Source of the DNA: Streptomyces canus
Lineage (GTDB): Bacteria; Actinomycetota; Actinomycetes; Streptomycetales; Streptomycetaceae
DNA: 64,000 nucleotides
NCBI RefSeq assembly: GCF_001514145.1
Contig: NZ_KQ948677.1
Coordinates: 62,001 to 126,000, forward strand
Direction of reading: 5' to 3'
Shown piece after piece: positions 33,841 through 42,193 of the stretch; position 1 is the stretch's first letter; each line of letters begins with the position of its first letter. The position numbers and the translations under genes are program-made. The notes under the pieces were generated by a model. That model did not search any database, had not been told where the DNA came from, and saw nothing but the letters and a program-made list of their open reading frames with translations.

Positions 33841-35409
33841 ATGACAACGATCGATCACAAGGCCTTCTTCATCGACGGGGCGTGGAGAGCGGCCTCAGGC
33901 ACGGACCGCTTCGACGTGATCTCACCGAGGTCGGAGCGGCGCATCGGGAGTGTCCCGGCCGCCTCGAAGGAGGACATCGACGCCGCGGTCGCCGCGGCGC
34001 GGCGCGCGTTCGACGAAGGGGAGTGGCCCCGGCTCACCCCCGCGGAGCGAGCCGGCTACCTCTCGCGTCTGGCCGACGGGATCGAGAGGCGGCAGACCGA
34101 GCTCGCCGAGCTGATCACCGAAGAACTCGGCTGCACGTTGTTCCTGTCGCAGGTCTACCAGGCGGTGTCGCCTGTCATGAGCTTCAACTACGCCGCTGAG
34201 ATCGGCCGAAGCCTGCAGACCGCCGAGGTGCGCATCAGCGACCTCTCCTCGCTCGCCGGCAAGTCGGCAGGCGGCAGCATCATCCCCATGGCGGGTGCCA
34301 GCCTGGTCGTCAAGGAGCCCGTGGGCGTGGTCGCCAGCTTCCCGGCGTACAACTTCGCGCTCCCGGCGATCGGCCAGAAGGCCGGTCCGGCGATGGTCGC
34401 GGGCTGCACCGTCATCGTCAAGGTCACCGAACCCAACCCGCTGGCGATCTTCGTCATCGGTGAGATCTGTGAGGAGATCGGCTTGCCGCCCGGTGTCCTG
34501 AACATCGTCGCGGCGCGCGCTCCGGAGTCCGAGTACCTGGTGCGCCACCCCGGTGTGGACATGGTCAGCTTCACCGGCTCGGCCGAGGTCGGCGCCAAGA
34601 TCGCGGCGGCCTGCGGAGAACTCGTCCGACCGTGCGTGCTGGAGCTCGGTGGCAAGTCCGCGGCCATCGTCCTCGAGGACGCGAAGCTCGAGGACGTGCT
34701 GCCCACCCTCGTCGGGGCCACCGCCGGCACCAACGCGGGCCAGAGCTGCGTCGCCCTGTCGCGGCTCCTGGTCCCGGAGTCCCAGTACCGCGCCTATGCG
34801 GAGGCCCTGGCCGACGGCTTCGCGTCGCTCAAGGTCGGCGACCCCATGGAAGCCGACACCGTGGTCGGACCGCTGGTCACTTCCCGCCAACGGGAACGCG
34901 TCGAGTACTACGTCGATGTGGCCCGCAAGGAGGGCGCGACGATCGCCTACGGTGGCCGCCGCCCGTCGCACATGGAGCGCGGCTGGTACTACGAGCCGAC
35001 ACTCGTCACCGACGCCCACAACGACATGAGGGTCTCCAGGGAGGAGATCTTCGGACCCGTCGCCTCGCTCATCCCGCACCGGGGTGAGGACGACGCCATC
35101 CGCATCGCCAACGACAGTGACCTGGGGCTGGCGGGCTCCGTGTTCACGGCGGACGCGGCACACGGCTTCGAGGTCGCCCGACGCGTGCGCACCGGCACGT
35201 TCTCGGTCAACACGTTCGCAGCCGACCTGGGCTCGCCGTTCGGCGGGTTCAAGAAGTCGGGGATCGGCCGCGAGCACGGTCCCTACGCCGTGGAGGAGTA
35301 CCTGCAGACGAAGACGATCTCGATCGACCCGAGCCAACAGCTTCCGGAGTCGGTCACCAGGAACGTTCCCTACGGCACCGGACCTGGGACGCGCGGCTCC
35401 TCCAACTGA
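33841..35409 (+). CDS. NAD(P)-dependent aldehyde dehydrogenase
   Basis: A 522-aa aldehyde dehydrogenase that converts an aldehyde to the acid. The N-terminus IDGAWRAASGTDRFDVISPRSE is typical. The catalytic general-base Glu is in LELGGKSAAIVLEDA near residue 265, and the nucleophile Cys in GTNAGQSCVALSRLLV near 300. The C-terminal PFGGFKKSGIGREHGPYAVEEYLQTKTIS is intact, followed by a 30-residue tail that is longer than usual. The start is ATG 33841; an in-frame codon at 33826 is less likely. Confidence 0.92.
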   Translation: MTTIDHKAFFIDGAWRAASGTDRFDVISPRSERRIGSVPAASKEDIDAAVAAARRAFDEGEWPRLTPAERAGYLSRLADGIERRQTELAELITEELGCTLFLSQVYQAVSPVMSFNYAAEIGRSLQTAEVRISDLSSLAGKSAGGSIIPMAGASLVVKEPVGVVASFPAYNFALPAIGQKAGPAMVAGCTVIVKVTEPNPLAIFVIGEICEEIGLPPGVLNIVAARAPESEYLVRHPGVDMVSFTGSAEVGAKIAAACGELVRPCVLELGGKSAAIVLEDAKLEDVLPTLVGATAGTNAGQSCVALSRLLVPESQYRAYAEALADGFASLKVGDPMEADTVVGPLVTSRQRERVEYYVDVARKEGATIAYGGRRPSHMERGWYYEPTLVTDAHNDMRVSREEIFGPVASLIPHRGEDDAIRIANDSDLGLAGSVFTADAAHGFEVARRVRTGTFSVNTFAADLGSPFGGFKKSGIGREHGPYAVEEYLQTKTISIDPSQQLPESVTRNVPYGTGPGTRGSSN

Positions 35410-35468
35410 CTTCAGCCATCGACCAGTTGCCCACTCCCGCTCCGCCACCCGAGCACGATGGAGACTCC

Positions 35469-36602
35469 ATGTACCACCGTCACCCCGACATCGACCCCCA
35501 GCTGCTGTCCGAGACCGAGGAACAGCGGGAACTGCGCACGGTCCTGCGGGACTTCTTCACCGAGGAGAGCGGCCCGGAGGATGTCCGTAAGCACCTGGCC
35601 ACCCCGCGCGGACACGACGAGAAGCTGTGGGCGCGGCTCGCGGGCGAGATCGGGGTGCATGGGCTGGCGATTCCGGAGGAGTTCGGCGGGTCCGGCTTCA
35701 CCTTCGCCGAACTGGCCGTGGCGCTGGAGGAATCAGGGCGTGCGCTGTACTGCGCGCCGCTGCTCCCCACGGTGGTCCTCGCCGCGCACGCCTTGCTGAA
35801 CAGCGGGGACCAGCAGGCGTGCGAGCGCTATCTGCCGCGGATCGCGGACGGCACGCTCACCGCGACGGTGGCCGGGTTCGACGAGGCCGAGCCCGGCGTC
35901 GTCGCCGAGCGGAGCGGGCAAGGGTGGGTGCTGCGCGGGGCGGCCGACTTCGTACTGGACGGAGCCGGCGCGGATCTGATCGTGGTCCGGGCCCAAACCC
36001 CGGAGGGCGCCCGGCTGTTCGCCTGCGAGCCAGCCGCGGACACCTGCCCGCGGACACCTCGCCGTGTCCTGGACGAGACGCGCCGCCAGGCGCTGGTGGA
36101 GTTCCGTGGCGCACCGGCCACACCCGTGGGCGAGTCGGGTGAGGTGACGGCGGCACTCGACGCCGGGCGGGCCGCGCTCGCCGCCGAGCAGGTCGGCGGC
36201 AGCGGCCACGCGCTGGACGCCACTGTTCAATTCGTCGCCCAGCGCGAGCAGTTCGGGCGCCCCATCGGCTCCTTCCAGGCGGTCAAGCACCGGCTGTCCG
36301 ACCTGCTGGTCGCACTGGAGGCGGCACGCTCGGCATCCGCGTACGCGACCGCCTGCGTGGCCCTCGCGTCACCGCAACTGCCGGTGGCCGCGAGCGCCGC
36401 TGCCGCGGTCTGCTCCGAGACCTACCGTCTGGCCACGGCCGAATACGTCCAGCTGCACGGCGGGATCGGCTTCACCTGGGAGCACCCGGCACACCTCTAC
36501 GTGCGCAGGGCACGCAGCAGCGAGGTGCTGTTCGGCACAGCGGACCAGCACCGCACCCGGCTCGCCGAACTCGTCGGCCTCACCACGCGACCCGCGGCCT
36601 GA
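35469..36602 (+). CDS. Acyl-CoA dehydrogenase family protein
   Basis: A 377-aa acyl-CoA dehydrogenase. The N-terminal helical domain has the LAIPEEFGGSGFTFAELAVALEESGRAL hallmark. The C-terminal domain has FVAQREQFGRPIGSFQAVKHRLSDLLVALEAARSA and the FAD loop EYVQLHGGIGFTWEHPAHLYVRRA. Length and C-terminal motif resemble the smaller subunit type of heteromeric acyl-CoA dehydrogenases of steroid and terpenoid degradation, but no partner gene lies next to it. The start is ATG 35469 after GGAG. It introduces a 2,3-double bond into an acyl-CoA. Confidence 0.87.
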   Translation: MYHRHPDIDPQLLSETEEQRELRTVLRDFFTEESGPEDVRKHLATPRGHDEKLWARLAGEIGVHGLAIPEEFGGSGFTFAELAVALEESGRALYCAPLLPTVVLAAHALLNSGDQQACERYLPRIADGTLTATVAGFDEAEPGVVAERSGQGWVLRGAADFVLDGAGADLIVVRAQTPEGARLFACEPAADTCPRTPRRVLDETRRQALVEFRGAPATPVGESGEVTAALDAGRAALAAEQVGGSGHALDATVQFVAQREQFGRPIGSFQAVKHRLSDLLVALEAARSASAYATACVALASPQLPVAASAAAAVCSETYRLATAEYVQLHGGIGFTWEHPAHLYVRRARSSEVLFGTADQHRTRLAELVGLTTRPAA

Positions 36603-36620
36603 GCAGGCACGGAGTTTTCC

Positions 36621-38567
36621 ATGACGCCCAGCACCGACCTCACCCTCGCCACGCCGTTCACCCTCGGTGATCTCACCCTCCGCAACCGCTTGGTCGCCAC
36701 CGCCCACGCCATCGCCGCCGTCGCCGACGGCGCCCCCACCGACACCGACGCGGCCTACTGGCGGCGCCTCGCGCGGGGCGGCGCCGGGATGGTGATCACC
36801 GGAGGCACGGCCGTGGCGCCCGAGTCGACCCTGCCGCAGCGCTACCTGACGGAGGCATGGCGCCCCGAGATCAAGGACGCCGTACGCCGCCGGGCCGAGG
36901 CCATCACCGAAGGCGGCGCCATCGCCGTCGCGCAGCTTGTCCACCTCGGCCGCGAGACCCTCGGCGCGGGCACCTACTACCCACCAGTCTCCGCCTCCGC
37001 CGTTCGTTCCCCTCGTGAGGCGACCGCGCCCCACCCGCTGAGTACGGAGGAGGTACGCCGAGTCGTCGACGCCTTCCGCGTCTCGGCGGCGAACAGTGTG
37101 CAGGCCGGCTTCCACGGCGTCGAACTGCACGCGGGCCACGGCTACTTGCTCGCCCAGTTCCTGTCCCGCGTGAACAACACCCGCGACGACGAGTACGGCG
37201 ACCGTATCGCCCTGCTCGCCCAGGTGATCGACGCCATCCGCACCGAGATCGGCCGACTCCCCATCGGCGTACGGGTGTCGGTGGAGCCCGGTGACAACTC
37301 CGGGCTCGGCCTGGACGACCTGACCGAGCTGCTTCCGCGCCTGTATGACGCATCGCCCTTCGCCTACGCCAACGTCACCACCGGCGTCCGCAACACCTAC
37401 GTCCCCGGCATGGCCAGCACCCGCCCGCCCCTGCTGGAGTCGGTGGCACGGCTGCGTACGGCGATCGCGGTGCCGTTGCTGATCAGCCAGGGGTTCCGGT
37501 CGGTGGCCGACATCGAGCGGGCGCTGGACTCGGGGGCCGACCTGGTGGGCATGGCACGGCCCTTCATGGCGGACCCGGACTTCGCCCGCAAGGTGATCGC
37601 GGGCGACGAGCGCTCCGTACGCCCCTGCACGGGCTGCAACGAGGGCTGCCGGACCTTCGAGCCCACCGGATCGTGCTCGGTGAACCCGGAGCTCGGCCCG
37701 CCGGGAGCCAGGTCCCGCCCGGCCGTACCGCTGTTGCTGACCCGGCGCGCATCCCGCACCGGACCCGTCGCCGTTCTCGGCGCGGGCCCCGCGGGCATGG
37801 AGTGCGCCATGGCCCTCGCCCGTACCGGCGCCGAGGTCGGCGTCTTCGACAGCGCCCGCCAGACCGGCGGCCAGGCCCGCCTCGCCGCACTCGCCGCGCA
37901 CCGCTCCGGCTGGCAGAAGCTCGTCGCCTACCAGCGCGACCAGCTCGCCGACCTCGGTGTGCGCGTGCGGCTCGGCACGTCCGTGACCTCCGCCGAACTG
38001 GCCGAGTACGCCCAGCTCGTGCTCGCCACCGGCGCAGAGGAGACGGACGTCCCCGTCCCGGGCGAGCTGCGCACGCTCACCAGCACGGACTTCCTCGACC
38101 AGTACGCCGACCTCGTGCCGGGTGCGCCCAGGGTGGCCGTCCTGGACGACGGCTTCGGCTGGTGGCAGGGCATCGGCGCCGTGGAGAGCGCGCTGGCGGC
38201 GGGTGCTCGCGAGGTCACGGTCATCACCCCCGGCGCCGGGTTCGCGATGGGCCTGTCACCGGAGAACCGCACTCAGTTGATGAACCGTCTGTCCGGCGCG
38301 CCGCTCCGTATCGCCGTGCTGAACACCGTGACGGCCACGACGGCCGGCGAACTGCGCCTGCGCAACGTCATGGACGGTCACGAGACCCGCCTCGCCGCCG
38401 ACATCCTGGTGACCGTCGGCGAACGCCGCCCGCGACGCCCGGACTTCACGGCGGCCGACGGTCAGACCGTCCGCGCGATCGGCGACTGCGTCGTGCCACG
38501 CCGCATCGCGCACGCCCTCGCGGAGGGGCGTGCGGCTGCGGAGGCGGTCGCGTCGGGGGCACCGTGA
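36621..38567 (+). CDS. FadH-like NADH:flavin oxidoreductase / 2,4-dienoyl-CoA reductase
   Basis: A 648-aa three-part oxidoreductase of the 2,4-dienoyl-CoA reductase/trimethylamine dehydrogenase class. The N-terminal old-yellow-enzyme barrel has GFHGVELHAGHGYLLAQFLSRVNNTRDDEYGD near residue 163, with the His-x-x-His substrate pair altered to HAGHGY. The [4Fe-4S] ligands are CTGCNEGCRTFEPTGSC near 336-352. The C-terminal FAD/NAD domain has VAVLGAGPAGMECAMALARTGAEV. It reduces conjugated C=C bonds next to a CoA thioester or ketone. It closes the operon and is followed by a hairpin. Confidence 0.88.
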   Translation: MTPSTDLTLATPFTLGDLTLRNRLVATAHAIAAVADGAPTDTDAAYWRRLARGGAGMVITGGTAVAPESTLPQRYLTEAWRPEIKDAVRRRAEAITEGGAIAVAQLVHLGRETLGAGTYYPPVSASAVRSPREATAPHPLSTEEVRRVVDAFRVSAANSVQAGFHGVELHAGHGYLLAQFLSRVNNTRDDEYGDRIALLAQVIDAIRTEIGRLPIGVRVSVEPGDNSGLGLDDLTELLPRLYDASPFAYANVTTGVRNTYVPGMASTRPPLLESVARLRTAIAVPLLISQGFRSVADIERALDSGADLVGMARPFMADPDFARKVIAGDERSVRPCTGCNEGCRTFEPTGSCSVNPELGPPGARSRPAVPLLLTRRASRTGPVAVLGAGPAGMECAMALARTGAEVGVFDSARQTGGQARLAALAAHRSGWQKLVAYQRDQLADLGVRVRLGTSVTSAELAEYAQLVLATGAEETDVPVPGELRTLTSTDFLDQYADLVPGAPRVAVLDDGFGWWQGIGAVESALAAGAREVTVITPGAGFAMGLSPENRTQLMNRLSGAPLRIAVLNTVTATTAGELRLRNVMDGHETRLAADILVTVGERRPRRPDFTAADGQTVRAIGDCVVPRRIAHALAEGRAAAEAVASGAP

Positions 38568-38578
38568 GCAAGCGATCG

Positions 38579-38620
38579 TGTGTGAGCCGGCCACTGGACT
38601 GCCAGCGGTCGGCTCACACA
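38579..38620. terminator. Hairpin ending the catabolic operon
   Basis: TGTGTGAGCCG and CGGCTCACACA form a perfect 11-bp stem around a 20-nt loop, 11 bp past the stop of the FadH-like gene. Confidence 0.72.
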
Positions 38621-38636
38621 AAGGAATGGCGTCTGT

Positions 38637-38985
38637 TCAGGCCTCGTAACCGTAGACCCCACGGCCGCTCTTGCGGCCCAGGTGGCTGGCGACGACCATC
38701 CGGGCGGGCTCAGCGGGGGAGCGCGTACAAGGGCTCCTTGAACTCGTCGTAGATCGAGTCCGCGACGGCCTGCGCCGTGTTCAGGCCGATCAGGTCGAGC
38801 AGCCGCAGCGGGCCCATCGGGTGGGCGCAGCCCAGCTCCAAGCCGCTGTCGATGTCCTCGGGCCGGGCGGCCCCGGACTCGACCATGCGGATCGCGGCGA
38901 GCAGATACGGCACCAGGAGCGCGTTGACCGGGAACCCGGACCGGTCGGGCGCCTGGATGACCTCCTTGCCGAGTTGCCCGCCGTC
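38637..38985 (-). pseudogene. 3-hydroxyacyl-CoA dehydrogenase, C-terminal fragment with frameshift
   Basis: The minus strand reads GKEVIQAPDRSGFPVNALLVPYLLAAIRMVESGAARPEDIDSGLELGCAHPMGPLRLLDLIGL up to KEPLYALPR and a stop. It then continues in another frame as MVVASHLGRKSGRGVYGYEA. Together they are the C-terminal domain of a 3-hydroxybutyryl-CoA dehydrogenase-type enzyme. The NAD-binding N-terminal half is absent and one frameshift lies near 38710, so this is decayed. Confidence 0.8.
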
Positions 38986-39104
38986 TCGTTCGTGGCCAGT
39001 ACCAGGATCCGCTCCCGAGGGAACCCCAGATGTTCGAACAGCTCCCGGCTCCCGGCGAAATCATCGAACGGAGCGTCGAGGATGCACACGTCGGTGCACA
39101 CCAC
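38986..39104 (-). pseudogene. Unrecognised gene fragment
   Basis: An open minus-strand stretch reads CTDVCILDAPFDDFAG then SRELFEHLGFPRERILVLATNE, with normal actinomycete codon use, before running into the dehydrogenase remnant. It belongs to a different gene, which I could not identify. A weak likeness to the middle of MinD/CpaE-type ATPases was considered and left open. Confidence 0.3.
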
Positions 39105-39110
39105 CGGTGA

Positions 39111-39258
39111 TCACATGTTCAGCAGGTTCAGACCGTCCGTCTGGATGGACTGGATCACCAGCATGCCGAGCAGCGCCGACCACACCGAGCCACGCCCACC
39201 GAACAGCGACGTACCACCGATGACGGCCGCCGCGATGGCGAGCATCAGCGTGGTGCCG
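39111..39258 (-). pseudogene. C-terminal fragment of a sugar ABC permease (XylH/RbsC type)
   Basis: The minus strand reads GTTLMLAIAAAVIGGTSLFGG then RGSVWSALLGMLVIQSIQTDGLNLLNM and a stop, the last about 48 residues of a xylose/ribose-type permease. Everything upstream is missing. Confidence 0.7.
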
Positions 39259-39277
39259 GGTCACGCGCGCGGTCATG

Positions 39278-39540
39278 TCTGCGTCGCCCGTGGACGTCGG
39301 CGCCCGCTGGATCCTGCACGCGGGCGACGCCTTCTTCCACCACGGCACGCTCGACGGCCGCTCCCCGGTCCCCGCGTCCCTGCGCGCCATGGAGCGGATG
39401 GTCGCGTACGACATCAAGCGCGTCCGCGCCAACCACGCCCGCCTCGCCGAGCTGTACCGGCGGGGCGAACCCGACCTCGTGATCGTGAATTCCCACGACG
39501 GGCACTTCTGGAGAAGACGCGCGCAGGACACACTGCGTGA
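39278..39540 (+). pseudogene. C-terminal fragment of an MBL-fold metallohydrolase
   Basis: The plus strand reads VDVGARWILHAGDAFFHHGTLDGRS, then LRAMERMVAYDIKRVRANHARLAEL and PDLVIVNSHD. After a 1-nt frameshift it continues as ALLEKTRAGHTA. This is the C-terminal third of a metallo-beta-lactamase-fold hydrolase; the HxHxDH metal site would lie in the missing N-terminal part. The following 39541-39685 shows nothing recognisable. Confidence 0.6.
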
Positions 39541-39685
39541 GCCGGACGGAACGCCCACCGGGCGAGGCCGGGGCGCCGAACGGCCGTGGGCCGTGCGGTG
39601 AAGTCCAGGATGGATCATGCTCAGCCGGCGTCTGGCCCGTACCTACGAGCCCCAGGTCGACATCGCTAAAATCAAAGTGCCCTTC

Positions 39686-40111
39686 TCAGGACTGCAGTTG
39701 GGTGAAGAGGGTCGGCAGGTCGATGAGGCCCCAGTGGTCTGTGAGCTTCCCGTCGGCCACCTTGAACATGCGGACCTCCAGCACCTTGATCGATCGGCCG
39801 GTGGCGGGAGTGCCGTTGAAGGGCCCGGTGTTCGTGCCGGTGAGGACGAAGGTGATCGCGAACCAATCGTCCTCGGCGACGACACGGACCGGCGTGGCGG
39901 CGAAGTCGGGGACCGCGTCGAGGAACGACGCCAGCACCGTGCGGGTCTCCTCGACGCCTGTGGTGGTGCCGTCGGCGGCGTGGTTGCGGAAGTCCGGCGC
40001 GTACAGGGTGAACAGGGCGTCGAGGTCACGCAGGTTGACGCGCCTGACGTACTCATCGGCAAGTCGGTGCGTGTCGGCGGTGGACGTTCGGGTCTCGTTC
40101 GAGGAAGGCAT
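39686..40111 (-). CDS. SnoaL-like / ester-cyclase family protein
   Basis: A 141-aa NTF2-fold protein. Typical features are ADEYVRRVNLRDLDALFTLYAPDFRNHAADG near residues 15-45, TVLASFLDAVPDFAATPVRVVAEDDWFAITFVLTGTNTG and the end VADGKLTDHWGLIDLPTLFTQL. The family includes polyketide cyclases, isomerases and many uncharacterised small-molecule enzymes. ATG 40111 (MPSSN) follows GGAG with normal spacing; an ATG four codons upstream does not. It appears monocistronic. The substrate is unknown. Confidence 0.82.
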   Translation of the reverse strand: MPSSNETRTSTADTHRLADEYVRRVNLRDLDALFTLYAPDFRNHAADGTTTGVEETRTVLASFLDAVPDFAATPVRVVAEDDWFAITFVLTGTNTGPFNGTPATGRSIKVLEVRMFKVADGKLTDHWGLIDLPTLFTQLQS

Positions 40112-40234
40112 GTGCTTCTCCAATGTGGGTGGACGGACGGCACCGCCCTGGTGATGGACAGCGGAATCGGGTCGAGTCGTGAGGTGCCTCGGTCACCGTC
40201 GGCTCCGGGCCAGGGGGCGCTCGGCGGTGATGAT

Positions 40235-40269
40235 CGGCAGTCGGAGCGGGCGGCACTTCGCACGGTCAG
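40235..40269. repeat. Direct repeat, copy 1 (35 bp)
   Basis: This 35-bp segment matches 42070-42104 at 32 positions in the same orientation; the last 21 bp (40249-40269) are identical. It lies just past the 3' end of the alpha/beta hydrolase gene at 40338-41186. Confidence 0.85.
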
Positions 40270-40337
40270 CAGGTGTCTCTGATCCGATGTCTGCGGTCTG
40301 CGGCCCGAGTCGCATGCCGACGTTTCGGTCGGCGTGG

Positions 40338-41186
40338 TCAGCCGGCGAGGAAGTTGGCCACCTCGGTGGTGAAGGCCTTGACGTGCTGGAACAGGAAGGC
40401 GTGCCCGGCGTCGCTGTAAAGGACCAGGGTGGCCGAGGCGAGGTGCTGGACGGCGACGTAGGAGGCAAGGGCGGGGGCTATCACGTCGTGGACGCCGTTG
40501 GCGTACAGGACGGGCTGCTTGATGGCCTCCAGGTTCGCCCGTACCTGCTCGAAGGGAACCGCCATGTACTTGGCGATGGCCTCGCGTTGGCGCGCAGCCG
40601 CTGTATCGGACACCGCAGGCCCCCCGGCAGCCAGTCGTGTCGAGACCTTGGTGAGGTGCTCGACCCCGGCCGCGTGGCCCGCGTCGGTCTCGGGGAAGAA
40701 CAGGAAGAGCAGGTCGTCCGCGCCGGCGTCGGGCTTGGCCATGATGCCCTGCACCTTCTCCGGCAAGGGCGACGCCCCGGGCACGCGGCCCGGACTGCTG
40801 CCCGCCACGACCAGTTTGCGGACGAGGCCGGGCCGCCTCAGCGTCACGTGCTGGGCCACGAAGCCGCCCATGGACCATCCGAGCAGATCGATCTGCGCCA
40901 GGCCGAGGGCCTCGATGAATTCGATGGCGCCGTCGGCGAATCCTTCGACGGTGTCGCGCGGTTCGCCGGTCGTGTAGCCGATCCCGACGTTGTCGAAGAG
41001 GATCACGTCGTGGTCGGCGGCCAGGAGATCCAGGAACTCCGGGTCCCAAGAGTCGATGGTGCCGCGGAAGCCGCTCACCAGGACCAGGGGGACGCCGCCC
41101 GGTGGCCCCATCCGCCGGTAGGTGAACGTCGCGGAAGGGCCTTCCACGGACAGGTCCTCGGCCTTGTCCGCCAGATAGGTACTCAT
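40338..41186 (-). CDS. Alpha/beta hydrolase
   Basis: A 282-aa alpha/beta-hydrolase-fold enzyme. The oxyanion region is VPLVLVSGFRGTIDSWDPEFLDLLA near residue 33, and the nucleophile elbow is LLGWSMGGFVAQHV near 102. The acid fits HDVIAPALA and the catalytic His is in YSDAGHAFLFQHV near 262. It is about 45 percent similar by eye to the hydrolase at 47908-48756, with the same layout including the FLFFPETDAG/FLFFPRDAEG cap segment, so the two are paralogues. It lies between two copies of a 35-bp direct repeat. Confidence 0.88.
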   Translation of the reverse strand: MSTYLADKAEDLSVEGPSATFTYRRMGPPGGVPLVLVSGFRGTIDSWDPEFLDLLAADHDVILFDNVGIGYTTGEPRDTVEGFADGAIEFIEALGLAQIDLLGWSMGGFVAQHVTLRRPGLVRKLVVAGSSPGRVPGASPLPEKVQGIMAKPDAGADDLLFLFFPETDAGHAAGVEHLTKVSTRLAAGGPAVSDTAAARQREAIAKYMAVPFEQVRANLEAIKQPVLYANGVHDVIAPALASYVAVQHLASATLVLYSDAGHAFLFQHVKAFTTEVANFLAG

Positions 41187-41451
41187 GAGTGTGCTTCTCC
41201 CTTTTGCCGGTGTGCCTGAGAGATGTGGTCTGTTGGGGAGGGCGTGAGCCGGCCGCTTTGTCGGCTTGCGGATCTCTTGGCGGTCACGGCCGGGGGTCGG
41301 TGGTTACCGCGACGATTGCCCTGGCGACGGTTGCGTGTCCCTCGCCGTCCTGTGGCGCCGCTGCCCACACGTCGATGGCGCGACGGCGCGGGAGTGGGAC
41401 ACCGGACATCGGCAGCCACTCAGCTCGATGCTGATTCCTGGGCGGCCGCTC

Positions 41452-42081
41452 TCAGGGGAGCTGCGGGTAGAGCACGGAGACGCCTCCGGCCAGTGCGGCC
41501 TGCGCCTGGCGCGAGGCCTCGTCCGCGACGATCTCGTAGGCGCCGTTGGCGACGCCGTCGACGGCGATCCGGGCGATGTCGGTGGGGTCGGACTTGGGCG
41601 CGTCGACGGCTCGGACCATGTCGGTGTCCATGTAGCCGACGTGCAGACCGGCCACACGGATTCCCCGGTCGGCGAGTTGCACGCGCAGGGCGTTGGTCAG
41701 CGACCGCTCCGCGGCCTTGGCGGCGCTGTAGGCACCGGACTGCGGGAAGCGGAACCAGGACAGGACGGACAGGATGGTCAGAATTGCGCCGCGGCCGTTC
41801 GCCGTGCCCCAGGCGGATTTCTCCAGGTCCGCGGTCAGTAGGTCGGCGCCGGTGGGGGAGCCCGCGTTGTTGACAAGGACGGTCACGTCGCCGGTGGCCT
41901 CGGCGGCCGCCGCGACGGAGGCGGGGTCGGTGATGTCGAGCGAGATCGGCTTGGCGCCGGGCAGGTCGACCTGGTCGGGGTGCGGGCGCCGGCGTAGACG
42001 GTGGCGCCGCGGCTGAGCAGTTCGGCGGCGAGTGCCCGGCCGAGGCCCCGGTTGGCTCCGGTGACAAACCGGCAGTCGTAT
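41452..42081 (-). pseudogene. SDR gene with frameshift and internal deletion
   Basis: The N-terminal part reads CRFVTGANRGLGRALAAELL then SRGATVYAGARTP. One base is missing near 41985, after which the gene continues in another frame as DQVDLPGAKPISLDITDPASVAAAAEATGDVTVLVNNAGSP. The segment LEKSAWGTANGRGAILTILS lacks about 25 residues normally found between the N-A-G motif and the active-site Ser. The YSAAKAAE motif and C-terminus are present. No start codon precedes the N-terminal motif. The region 41187-41451 upstream of the hydrolase start holds no gene. Confidence 0.75.
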
Positions 42082-42104
42082 CAGGCGGCACTTCGCACGG
42101 TCAG
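42070..42104. repeat. Direct repeat, copy 2 (35 bp)
   Basis: This is the second copy of the 35-bp repeat at 40235-40269, sitting exactly at the truncated 5' end of the SDR pseudogene. The copies are 1835 bp apart and bracket the alpha/beta hydrolase gene and the SDR pseudogene. Confidence 0.85.
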
Positions 42105-42193
42105 TCGATGCCTCAACTCTGCTCGCGGCTCGCGTGCCAGCCGTCCGTCGGCGCTACGGACATCGGCCACCCCTTCGCTACGGCCGGCCCGGC

